The notes beneath the pieces were generated by a model. The model was not told where the DNA came from. It saw nothing but the letters and a program-made list of their open reading frames with translations, and did no database searches. This document shows positions 12,352-22,546 of a stretch of 64,000 nucleotides of DNA, piece after piece. Position 1 is the first letter of the stretch. Each line of letters begins with the position of its first letter. Source of the stretch: Morella rubra (taxonomy: Eukaryota; Streptophyta; Magnoliopsida; Fagales; Myricaceae). The stretch lies in the NCBI GenBank assembly GCA_003952965.2, contig CM025855.1, positions 3,629,257 to 3,693,256 on the forward strand, read 5' to 3'. Made by a program: the position numbers and the translations under genes.

Positions 12352-12619
12352 CCTCCAAGCGCTTGTAACTTATTCAGGCTTTCGACATGTAATGATGGCA
12401 AATTTGATGAGATCCTTCTTGAATCCTTCGATCATCAACGGCATTGCCAAAGCTCCTTTTATTGTTTTTAGTCCTGATAACTCATAGTCAAAGGCAAACT
12501 AAGAAACTGGATTTGATGACAGTTAACGCTCTTTTTGTTGCACTGGAATCAATTTACCACAGAGAACTGTAGAGAAAAATCGTTTTGTTTTTTCGGTAAG
12601 GGTAGAGAAAAATACTTAA
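12352..12619. repeat. 268-bp perfect tandem duplication, unit 1 (distal)
   Basis: Unit 1 runs from cctccaagcgc at 12352 to just before the same string at 12620. Reading the two units side by side I found no difference over about 264 bases. The unit contains an entire VTE4 terminal exon with acceptor and stop (12473-12370 on the minus strand) plus flanking sequence. Confidence 0.93.
12370..12473 (-). CDS. VTE4: duplicate terminal exon of VTE4 right copy
   Basis: This exon is identical to the terminal exon 268 bp upstream on the minus strand. It has the same CAG acceptor, 33 codons (LKTIKGALAMPLMIEG...) and a TAA stop. If spliced from exon 5 instead of the proximal exon it would give the same protein with a shorter 3' UTR. 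It has no independent start and is a duplicated exon, not a gene. Confidence 0.85.
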
Positions 12620-12887
12620 CCTCCAAGCGCTTGTAACTTATTCAGGCTTTCGACATGTAATGATGGCAAATTTGATGAGATCCTTCTTGAATCCTTCGAT
12701 CATCAACGGCATTGCCAAAGCTCCTTTTATTGTTTTTAGTCCTGATAACTCATAGTCAAAGGCAAACTAAGAAACTGGATTTGATGACAGTTAACGCTCT
12801 TTTTGTTGCACTGGAATCAATTTACCACAGAGAACTGTAGAGAAAAATCGTTTTGTTTTTTCGGTAAGGGTAGAGAAAAATATTCTT
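12620..12887. repeat. 268-bp perfect tandem duplication, unit 2 (proximal)
   Basis: This unit is nearest to VTE4 exon 5 and carries the terminal exon used in the right-copy model (12741-12638). After gagaaaaata near 12884 the sequence diverges from unit 1. The identity suggests a very recent duplication, or an assembly error. Confidence 0.93.
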
Positions 12888-15410
12888 CATGTAGAGATTT
12901 AACATGTAGCTTAAGGTTAATCTAGTTTAAAGACATGGAGGTTTTTCTGAATATTATACTACAGAGAGATTCAGTATTGACATAAATAAAACTTAAAGGT
13001 GTCAACGAGTACAGGTTCAAAGGGCACTTCAGCACTTCATCCCTACGAGAAATCGTTGACTGCGAGATTATGGGCTTAAAATCCATTGACATGTGTATAG
13101 CTTACTCAATTGAAAAAAAGAAAAAAAGGGAACACCCTCAAGAGACTTAAGAAGGAATAGTTCTAAGTGCCACAAGGATTATTCTCAAACTTACCACTTC
13201 GCAACAGCGATGTCAGGCCCTTCCATGTCAATGCTGACCGTATCACTGCTGGCCAAAATGGGGCGACATACTGGGACCAATCTGCTACCTTAATATCCTG
13301 CCATGACAAGTTAAGAACTTATTGTTGTCTCATTTTCATAGGGTAGGACAGGACCTAAACATGAGCTATCCAAGGTCATGTTGACTCGCAAATTTAATCA
13401 GTCAACCAGGGACACAGAGACTAGGTTTGGAATAGGTTATTTTCTTATCAAGTTCATTTATGCCTCTACGTAAAGAGTTAAATAATTGTTGAGCTCAAAA
13501 AGTCGAGTGTCAAGCTTTCCCTTTTTCCCACCTGATTGGGTAGGTAATTACCTCGAGAGAAAGTGACTGCAGTAAGTTGACGTAGTCAGCAGTTGAACAC
13601 CATGCCGGAAGATAATAAGAATCACATATCTTGTCCAGAAGCTCTTTCTCCCACGGCTCCAAAGACTCCTCAGAGGGAGCGAGATCCCTATGGCACCATG
13701 TTACTATGATTATCGTTCCACCAGGGGCCGCAACTCGAGCCAACTCATTAACAAACTGCCAGTCAGAGAGAGACGGAGAGGAAATTAAGACCAATACAAG
13801 ATAATAATCGAAAATAAAGCAAGAGAGAAAATTTAACCATGAACTAGCTACAACCTTAAAAAGAATTGAACTTGTCTGGATGGAAGAGAGAAAGAACCTT
13901 TGCTTTGTCAGGCATGTGTTCACCACTCTCCATTGACCAGACCAGATCGAATTGCCCATCAGGAAATGGTTGTTGCAAAGCATCTGCAACTTGAAAGGAC
14001 ACCTGCTAATTGTTCATATTAAAATTATTACAATCAAAATACTATTTGTATAACAATTCTCTGCAGTAACAGAAATATTAAAATAACTACATAAAATTAT
14101 CTTTCTTCAATTTTTCACCAATTCCAACACAAATAAATATAAAAAATTCATTTAAATCATCTCTCTCTTCACTTTTTCACCAACCCAAACACCCCAAAAT
14201 TTTACAATCAAACGGTAATCATTAATTGGAGATAAATAGGAAACACTAAAACCAAAAACTGACCACCTAATAGTAGAACACGAACTTCTATATGTGCTTG
14301 CCACTGTCACCTAGTTTATCCAAAGTCAATCAAGGGATCAGAAAATAGGTACGGCAGCAAAGGTCTTCCAGCAGAAGGCACACATTCCAATAAATCACAT
14401 GAAAGTTCTAATAAAAATGCTCTTGCTGGGGGAAAAATTAAGTACAAAAAATGAGCCCAAACAATCCAATTATCAGTTGAGCACGCATATACAGCAACTA
14501 CTAGAATGGATTTATATCTCCTGCCATCACTAAAATCGATTAGTAAACGGATGTTTTTTCTTTCCTTTGTAGGGGGAGAAGGGAGGAACCAACACTCTTA
14601 TCAGCTCAGACAAGGGAGTGATAATTCAGAAACTTATAAGGAGACAACGAACCCTTTTAAGTGAGTGTGGTTAATCACCTTCGTCATTATGTATAATTGC
14701 ATGATAACATGATCAGGCGAATGCCTAGGAAATTAAAAAGTTTCGATTTACCCTGTCCGCTAGTCCTTGAGCAGCAGCAAGTGCATTAGCTCTTTGTGCC
14801 TGGACCGGACTAAGGGTGATACCTAGGCATTTGGACCCAAATTTCCTTGCCAGGTATCTAGAGCTGCCTCCTATCCCACATCCAACATCAACTACACTTT
14901 TAGGCCTTCCCGTTGGGTCCTCTGCAAAACAGAAGAAAAAACAGGCGGCTGAAGCTCATCTTCGTCCACAAACCTCAGCACAAGCACATAAATACGTATA
15001 GAGAACGCATGAAATGGTCCAACTAAAAAGTGAACTGTGAGAGAGAGAAACTGACCCGAAAGCCCGGCGAATCGGAGTGCCTCGTCGATCATGCGGATCT
15101 GGGCGGCCCGATGATCCGAAACCGAAACCGTGGAACCTGGGTCGTAGAAGCCGTGGTGCATATGGTCGCCCCAGATGTCCTCCCATATCCCCGACGACTC
15201 GTCATAGAACTCTGCTATGCCCTTCTTAAGCCCCCCGTCCTTCTTCTCCTCTGTTTCAATCCCACGTGCCGTCGCCGCCAACGTAAATGTCAACCTCCTC
15301 GAACCGGGCGGAACGAGAGCACGAGGGAGGAGGAGGAGGCGATGATTCAGCTGGCACGTGTGGAGGTGCTGAGGCGGGAGCTGACAAGCGGGAGGGAATC
15401 TGGTGGTCAT
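12638..15410 (-). CDS. VTE4: gamma-tocopherol methyltransferase, right tandem copy, full length
   Basis: Six exons: 15410-15056, 14921-14752, 14002-13898, 13755-13552, 13297-13195 and 12741-12638. They splice to 346 residues, close to the usual length of about 350. It makes alpha-tocopherol from gamma-tocopherol with S-adenosylmethionine. The start is the ATG at 15408-15410. Residues 1-50 are rich in Arg, Leu, Pro and Ala with few acidic residues, fitting a plastid transit peptide. The core starts at KKGIAEFYDESSG. SAM motif I (VVDVGCGIGG) lies at about 128-137, followed by the family blocks SMESGEHMPDKAK, VTWCHRDL, LPAWCSTADYV and APFWPAVIRSALTWKGL. Exons 2 to 5 have the same lengths as in the left copy (170, 105, 204, 103 nt), proving tandem duplication of the whole gene. 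The last exon is itself duplicated downstream. A MITE sits about 175 bp upstream of the start codon. Confidence 0.95.
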
Positions 15411-15584
15411 CGAGAAGTGTCAGCCTCTCTCTCCCGCAGGCTCAGTCACTCACTCACTCTTACAGCGAAGAAGTGTAGGAAGGAGAGTGGCCTGATGAAT
15501 ATGGAGATTAGGGATAACGATAGGGACTTGGGATATTTTTAGCAATTGGACAGATTTGCCCTCTTCAGTACACGTACTGTATAA

Positions 15585-16061
15585 GAGCATTCCTAACTAC
15601 TTCTTCGAACTTGTCTTTCTACATTAATAAAAAAGCACTTCTCTTTTTTAACTATCAACTTTTTAAAAATACCCTAACATTTCTATTTTAACTATCTATT
15701 TTTACTATTTTATTTAAATATTATTTTTTAAAAATTTCTTTATTCTTTCTTTATAACATTTATATTTTTGAATATTCGTTTTTAATGGCACGGGAGGAAG
15801 AGAAGAAAAAGAAAAAAAAAAAGAGAGAACCTGAGAGCTAGAAGAAGAAAAGAAAAAAAAAAAAAGAGATATTAATATTTTAAAATGGTGAAGTAAACAG
15901 TGATTCTCTAAAAATAGAGAATTATTGTTCACATGTTCAATTTTTTTTGTTAAAAATTGTTAAAATAGAGAAACTGCTAGGGAGTGTTTTTCAATCTTTT
16001 TGTTAAATTGGTTATTTATTCTAATCAAAATGCTAGAATAGAGAAGTTACTAGAAATGCTC
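15585..16061. mobile_element. Tourist/Harbinger-like MITE upstream of VTE4
   Basis: The left end reads GAGCATTCCTAACTACTTC and the reverse complement of the right end reads GAGCATTTCTAGTAACTTC. The element is 477 bp and flanked by TAA at 15582-15584 and 16062-16064. A GAGCAT terminus with a 3-bp TAA/TTA target duplication is the hallmark of PIF/Harbinger MITEs in plants. The interior is AT-rich and non-coding. Confidence 0.82.
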
Positions 16062-16064
16062 TAA

Positions 16065-17170
16065 TCCTCCAAACTATTGCTTGATTTTTAGATGAATAAT
16101 TTCTTACGTTTTCCCAAAAAGAGGTTACATTTCCTTGGTAAATTCATTTCTCTCAGTTGTTTAAAGAGAAAATTTTAGTAGTGACATTGCACATGGACAG
16201 GAAGAAATGGCATTCTTAAAGATGAACTTTCATGGGATATTACTAAAGGAGAGATCCTCTATTATTTGTAGTCCGAATTATACGGTACAATTTTGAGAGA
16301 AATAGGCATAACAGATAAACCTCATTACTCGAAAATTATAAAATCCTAATCCATTGCCAAGTTCAAGAAGTTTGTGGAGGTTTTCTCCTTACACTCTGTC
16401 GAGGGATATCAATGATTTTACTCTTTTTTTAAGTCCTTGACCTTTTGTAATCACCTTGTAACAAGTTGGATCAAAGAACCCAAACAAATTGCTCTTAAGT
16501 TTAATGCCAGTAGAGAAAAAAAGTTCCAAATTTTATAGCAAGGTGAATTGGTTATCTGCATTTTCTGGTGGCAATTTTGCTGTAATTATTTTGCAGACTA
16601 TTTTTGTCCAAAAGCATAACCTTTAACCAAGTCAAAGTTGTTGGTATCCGTTTTAGTAGGAAGAGAACTACCGGGCTGCAGCCCTACAATCTTGATCTCT
16701 AATTTTCTGTAATTTTGCTGTAATTTTCTGTAACCAGAAAAGGGCGTTCTTTTTATGCAGACTTGCATTTCATACAGAGACGTGTATTACAGTCGCCATG
16801 CGGAATTCTCTGCAAGTGCCTATCCTGTGTAACAAACGGGCCTCTAGCAGTGGCGTTTGGCATTTTATATATTCATTGACATTGTCTCACTTGTCGCTAC
16901 CAACGCATTTGCAAGAGCTAGAAAAAGACCAACAAAACAAAACGTAAATGTCGTTTAAAAGAAGCCGTTTTTTATATAGCAATAAAAATAAATTGAAAAA
17001 TTAGAACCTATAGGTACTTGAGTAAGTACACATTGAACGCAATCCAAATAATCTCTACTCCAAATGACTTTATTGAAGGGGCAGGTATTAGTTGGCAAAT
17101 CACGTCACGTCACCTAGCCATGTTTCAACTTGTGCAGGACAATTTTGATGCTGCTCAGTGTGTTAGGCCT
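16065..17170. other. intergenic spacer, no gene seen
   Basis: This stretch is AT-rich with short frames only. I see no clear repeat structure or RNA gene. Confidence 0.5.
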
Positions 17171-17880
17171 GCTATATATTAAACTGAGGCGATGCAATGG
17201 GTGGCGGCCCTGTTAAACTGACATGATTGCACTTCACAATCAATGCTGGAGTTAGAAGAAAAAATACATATAATTTTTTTTTCCAGGCGATGCAATGGGT
17301 GGCGGCCGCCCAGGGCCGCCACCCCCTGGATCCGCCACTGGCCTCTAGTAAAATAATACAAACTCTGAAATTCCATGATCGATACTCACATCTATCGTCT
17401 ATCTGCAGTTTTAGTAGGAAGGTCATGCCGGAAAAGCTTCTCAATGGGGTCGAGGAGGGAGGACCTGTGTGATCACTTATTACGTTTACACATATTGGAA
17501 CATGCCTTTGAGCAGATTCCAAATTTGCAACTACCCCTTTTTGAATTCTCGGTTCAAGTAGGTATAGTTGTAAAAAAAAAAAAAAAAGTGCTGAAAAGAA
17601 CATCAACTTTTTTTTTTCTTTTTTCTTTTTCAAGAGTAAGTAGGTGAAGGGAGAATAACCACGCAGCAAAATGGCACAAACAATAAGGTTATAGAGATTT
17701 ACATTCCAGCCATCAAAAGGACCTATCTTTTGACGGGAGAAGGCAAGCTTATAAACCGCAAATCCCTTAACCTCTTGATCGGTGTAGAATGCCACTTGAG
17801 ATACTTTTTCTTTTTTTAAGACAAGTAGGAAAATGAAGAATAACCACACAGCAAAAGAGTACCAAAAGAATACCAACCTG
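17171..17880. repeat. decayed repeat with direct GC-rich blocks and poly(A)/poly(T) tracts
   Basis: The 22-base string from ggcgatgcaatgg to gtggcggcc occurs at 17188 and again at 17286, 98 bases apart. A GC-rich palindromic patch follows (gcggccgcccagggccgcc). Further on, two related strings around agaataaccac.cagcaaaa at about 17653 and 17838 form a second direct repeat. The long minus-strand open frame here is a by-product of low-complexity sequence. It is probably a transposon remnant, family unknown. Confidence 0.55.
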
Positions 17881-18742
17881 CTTGACTGTCAACAATGATA
17901 TGCGGAGCCGGCATCACATGTGAAGCAATTCAATGACCCGCTACATTCTAACAATCGAGAAACTTATGATGAAAGGAGCCGCCTATTCATTACACCTATC
18001 TTCATCTTCCACTTATGGGCCTTCTATACATAATGCAAGTCATGGACTCATGGATCATCCACCGGATTCCAATGGAGATAATTCAGCTAATACTTTTGTT
18101 TCTTAGCATAATTACCCGTGCCTAACTTTCATTTCAGTATGAAAGGGAAAGTAAAGTCATTCGTTCAGATTGGTAGGGCAGTGGCCACGGTCTTTCTTCC
18201 CCATAGTTGCACCCAAAAAGAAGCTGCACAGCTATACCGACAGCATCTAGCCCATCATTTACAGCTAGGATCGCTCCCCTTGATTTTACATTCCATGTCA
18301 AAAAGTTCATTAAAACCAGCAAGGAGAAAAATTTAGTGAACTGAGTAAAGCATTATAAGTAGTTGAGTTCTTCATTATTTCTACCACTTCAACCAATCTA
18401 TGGATCGAAGTCAAATCAATAATAAGCTGGACAGAAGATCTGAAATCCCGTTGATGAAAAAAAATATATGTATTCTATTGGATAAGCAGCTGAAAGTTCC
18501 ACCGGAATGTGGTGGCTAAACAAATAAACAATCAGCATATGTAAGGCATATATGTATGCCAGCAATACTTGGTAGAAACTAGTGCAAACAAATACCACAA
18601 ATGAATTACATATGCTGCATCCTTCAATGCCTATGGTCCTAGTCTCGGCGAAATCACCATCAGCTATAGGATTCACTAAACAAATTCAACATAAAGAATA
18701 AAGCACGAAAGGTTGTTCTTAGATGCCACCTGCTGATTCAAT
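17881..18742. other. 3' flank of the glycosyltransferase gene
   Basis: The minus-strand glycosyltransferase stops at 18743, so part of this stretch is its 3' UTR. I see no second gene, and the short frames lack family resemblance. Confidence 0.5.
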
Positions 18743-19516
18743 CTACTCTTGAATTTTCTTCTTTGCTTCCTTCATATACTCCTCCATTTCATTCAACCAC
18801 AGGTCCGCAAACTCACAATTCTTCCAAGCGTCAAACCATGGCCCTCCACGAGTATAATGTATCGCCTTAGGGAAAGTTGTGGAGTCATTCTCAACAACCT
18901 TGTTATGCCCCTCAAGAAAATTCCAAACAAACGGGATCGACCCAATTTCCTCATCCTCAAGCCACTGGAATCTATGAAGAAAAGCACCCGTCTGTGTATT
19001 CACAACCTCGGGTGTCAGGATCCGGTTTTTGGGATGGCCACAATTGTACAGCACCATCGAAGACCAATTCTTCCTTGGATACACTGTTTGCACCGCCCCA
19101 TCCATCTTTGTTGTCTCTTTCGGGGCATAGTCATGCTGAACACACATAATTGCGTATTTGTCATCAATCAAGTCCCTCAATTCCTTAATGTCTGCCAAGT
19201 ACAGAAAATCACAGTCCACAAACATTGCCCAACCCTCGTAATTGGCCAAGTAAGGAGTCAAGAACCGAGAAAAGGAGAACTCAGTGCTCTCAAATTTGCC
19301 TCTTTCGCGCCAATATAAACCACTCTTTCTCAGATCTGACTGTACTATTGGTATGATCTCAACAGGGATCGAGGACCGCTTCAAGATTGAATGGCGACAG
19401 ACCTCGAAGGCAAGATCCTCTCGTGGATCGTAACCCACGAAGATCTTGAAGGGTTTGTTCACATCTGCTCCATTGCAAGTCACTGAGTGAACCTTCCCAT
19501 TTCTCATACTCATCAT
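18743..19516 (-). CDS. GT8-like nucleotide-sugar glycosyltransferase
   Basis: A single coding exon of 257 residues from the ATG at 19514-19516 to a TAG. The fold marks of GT-A enzymes are visible: a beta-strand start KIFVGYDPRED at about 24-33, and a DCD metal-binding motif at 101-103 (MFVDCDFLYLAD). Later come a conserved LYNCGHPKN block near 156-164 and HYTRGGPWFD at 220-229, whose His often binds the metal or donor phosphate. There is no signal peptide or membrane anchor, so it may act in the cytosol or depend on a partner. Donor and acceptor are unknown. It resembles the plant nucleotide-diphospho-sugar transferase superfamily proteins, with GYDPRE typical of bacterial relatives too. Confidence 0.8.
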   Translation of the reverse strand: MMSMRNGKVHSVTCNGADVNKPFKIFVGYDPREDLAFEVCRHSILKRSSIPVEIIPIVQSDLRKSGLYWRERGKFESTEFSFSRFLTPYLANYEGWAMFVDCDFLYLADIKELRDLIDDKYAIMCVQHDYAPKETTKMDGAVQTVYPRKNWSSMVLYNCGHPKNRILTPEVVNTQTGAFLHRFQWLEDEEIGSIPFVWNFLEGHNKVVENDSTTFPKAIHYTRGGPWFDAWKNCEFADLWLNEMEEYMKEAKKKIQE

Positions 19517-20225
19517 GCAGATAATGATGGATATTACCTCACTGTTCAGAATAAGTTGAATAACAAAAGAATTCCAAAGTTCAGTAAAACAATGAAGGAG
19601 GAATTTACCGAAAATTCAAGCAACGAAAAATAGAAAGAAACATGATCCTCTGTTTAGTTTCCAATAAATTGGAGAAAACGAAAAGAAGGGAAAAATGGAC
19701 CTATGCCTTTTGTTCGTCGATTTGTTTGAAAAATGAAATTGAGCAAAACCAAGGTGTCGAATCGGTGTCAATTATACGAAAACTCACTTTTTAGAGTTAA
19801 AAGTACCAGAGATCACTCCAGTTTCTAGGTAATCGGGCATAACAAATAGCAAGAATATGTATACACGAAAAAATTAACTCAGTGATTTGCGTTCTTGAGA
19901 AATGAACAAGTACGTACAAATTTGAGCATTATTCTGCGAGGCGAATGATAGAGAAAACCAGACAAGGAAAAGCACTAAAACGAAGTTTGGTAGCAGAGAA
20001 AATGTAGGAAAACAAAAATAACTCAAAAGCTCAACAAAATAGATGCCCAAAGATAATAAACATAATTTGAGAGAGAACCTAAAGTTCGCAATGCAGATCC
20101 TGAAGAAGAAAACTATCCCGTCTCCGTTTCTTCTCTGTCTTTCCTGGAATTTCTCAGACTTTCTCGGAAAATTTTGATCCACGAATATCCCACCCTGTTA
20201 TATTCCTCTTCAATGGCTCAGGGGG

Positions 20226-20257
<32 letters not shown>

Positions 20258-20270
20258 AGGGGGAGTGTAA
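19517..20270 (-). other. 5' leader of the glycosyltransferase gene, probably with an intron
   Basis: Minus-strand sequence near 20260-20075 looks like a non-coding first exon ending TTTAG|GTTCTC. Stops in all frames separate it from the coding exon. A possible acceptor GAACAG lies about 30 bases before the ATG. A GA repeat at 20226-20252 reads CT on the transcribed strand, typical of plant leaders. Confidence 0.45.
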
Positions 20271-20303
20271 AAGCGCGGATTGAGCTGTGACGTGAAGAGT
20301 GTT

Positions 20304-20329
20304 ACCCATATATATTTATATAAACTATA
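20304..20329 (-). promoter_or_regulatory. TATA-like box for the glycosyltransferase gene
   Basis: On the minus strand the string TTTATATAAATATATATGG lies about 50 to 70 bases upstream of the presumed leader. Position and composition fit a plant TATA box; the transcription start is not known. Confidence 0.5.
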
Positions 20330-22546
20330 AAAAGCAGGCAAGGAGGAGGACCGAAGGAATGGAAGCAGAGTACGTTGACTGCAGGAGGCACGGTTTTCGT
20401 CCTGCCCTGTGGTTGATGGGAGTTACACGTGTAAACAGCCAGCTGCATGACCGACAACGTGTAGCCAATTGAAAAACAGCCGGCTAATCCCATGGTTAAT
20501 TAACAATACCAGCAGCGTTAATTATAAATTATGTTGATAAAAAAACAACTATTCCTCACTTGTTTTCCAGTTCTCTATACATGCTAGTTTAAACCAGATG
20601 AACCAAAAAAAAAAACTAAATTATATGAGATATTATCGTCCTTTTTTATGTTTATTTTTAACTGATCTATCTTATAATTGCTAAACATCCAGTTACTACC
20701 AAAGTTGCTGAAAATACCCCAAATTCTAAAATTAACCACAAGAAGATTGAAACGAAGTTTGCCAAGGAAAAAAAAAAAAAAGGATTGAAACAAAGTAATA
20801 ACTTAATTAGTAAACTAGCTCTAAGTATGATTTATTTTGTCTTAAACTAGTCTTAATAGAAACTTTCATGTTCTGAAATAATCATTTAATCAATTCGATT
20901 AACCTTGTTCACGGTATAAATCTCACTTTGCTAACAGAGACACGTCACTATTAATTGTAAGTAGTCAGATGTTCATGAGTCACTAAAAATGTTTAGTTAG
21001 ATTAGTGGATATTAATTTAAAATTCACATTAAATGATCTACTCTACCTGAACGTAAAATGTCAGCTCATAACACTTTAAGGGACAAGTCTTTTGTAAAAG
21101 ATAATGCATCCTAAGTGACTTGCGGCTATGCTTACAATTATTGATGATGTGTCTCTAGTAGTGAGATTTTTTAGGTTAACGTGACTGTCTGAGTTGATGA
21201 AATTGCCAACTCAAAGTACAAAGAATTCTAGAATTAATATAGGATAAAATAAATCTTTAGAACAGTTTTTAATCCGGGTATACTCCACATGCCACCGAAC
21301 TAATTAACGTCAAATAAAAAAAATACGATGCAAATCATGGCCAAATTCCGTCCGGTGTTATATAAATACGTCGGTCAGGTTGGCCCATCGGAAAAGAAAC
21401 GACAAGCTGGCACCCTTTTTGCATACGTGTCTCACATCACGTGAGGTCCTGTCCTACAAAGCGAAGAAAACACACAGTACCTGTCCCTCCACCTGTCAGC
21501 CATCAATAATTATGATTCTCCCTCACAATGAACTTCTGGAAAAGAACCGACTCTCTCTCTCTCTCGCCTCTTTTTGATTTTTTCATAACGTAGTTGGCAT
21601 TTTTTAGCGCCTCACGGTATCATTTTCATGCTAGCCAAACAAGAAATGTGCTGTCCAGCCTCTTTCCATGGCCTACCCGCTTTCTTCGATGAAAAGTGGT
21701 ACTCGCTACGTTATCCACAGACAACAGATTTTGTTAATAAAATTCAATTGGAGGATCCGGGATCGGTCGCTTAAAAGTAGCGAGTCTGCATCATCAACTT
21801 AAAGCTAGCGCGTGAAGCTATGAGATATCCGTGACGCATAACAAGTATAGTCCACCGACACAAAAAAAGAATGGGACGACTTTTACTCTAACTTGCGCAG
21901 AAAACAGGTGGTTACCATTTTTAGACAAAAACGAATTTAGTATGTGGGATTTGGTTTGCTAGTTCTGACACCCAAGCACTTTGTTAGATGCTTGAACAGC
22001 GAGGGAATTGCCTTTTGATCTTACTGTAAGTGAATCATACACGGCTCTTTTTTTTTTTCTATACATCTTTATAGTCTAATTATTTATTTCGTCCACCCAA
22101 AAAAAAAATCGCCTTTGCGTGTTGTTTGAGTACTTGGGTGCATAGAGCATATGTGAAAATGACATTTTGTAGAGAGAGAGAGAGAGATAGAGAGAGAGAC
22201 CAGGTTAGATCTGCGAAATTGAGGTAATTTGACTCGTGCCTGCTCTGCTTGGTAACAAAAAACACAAAAACTGACATGTGTATGCGCGTGGGGGCTCATG
22301 CATATATGCTAGTCCTTCCGCTTCCAACGTGTGTATCGGGCGTGTCTGCGTGTGTTCTACCACAAACTATGCAATCTGTTTGGTATGACATGGTCATGTA
22401 TTTGCTAAATCACCTTCTTAATTTGCAGAGCCTTGACATTTTTACACGACAGTTCAGATGCACAAAAACAAGATAATGCAACCTTCACAATTCACATGAA
22501 AGATATCAAAACAAGGCCTAGTAAGATTCTATAATGGCTGCAATGG
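20330..22546. other. intergenic spacer between the glycosyltransferase and ORC3
   Basis: This stretch holds the upstream region of the glycosyltransferase gene and the 3' flank of ORC3. A GA tract lies at 22171-22198. I see no supported gene. The stretch 21360-21600 is less AT-rich but carries no recognisable frame. Confidence 0.55.

Noticed and set aside
14892..15186. Frames overlapping VTE4 exon 1 on either strand
   Set aside because: They are shadows caused by the GC-rich coding exon.
17172..17876. 234-residue minus-strand frame
   Set aside because: It runs through poly(A)/poly(T) tracts and duplicated GC-rich blocks and has no recognisable domain.
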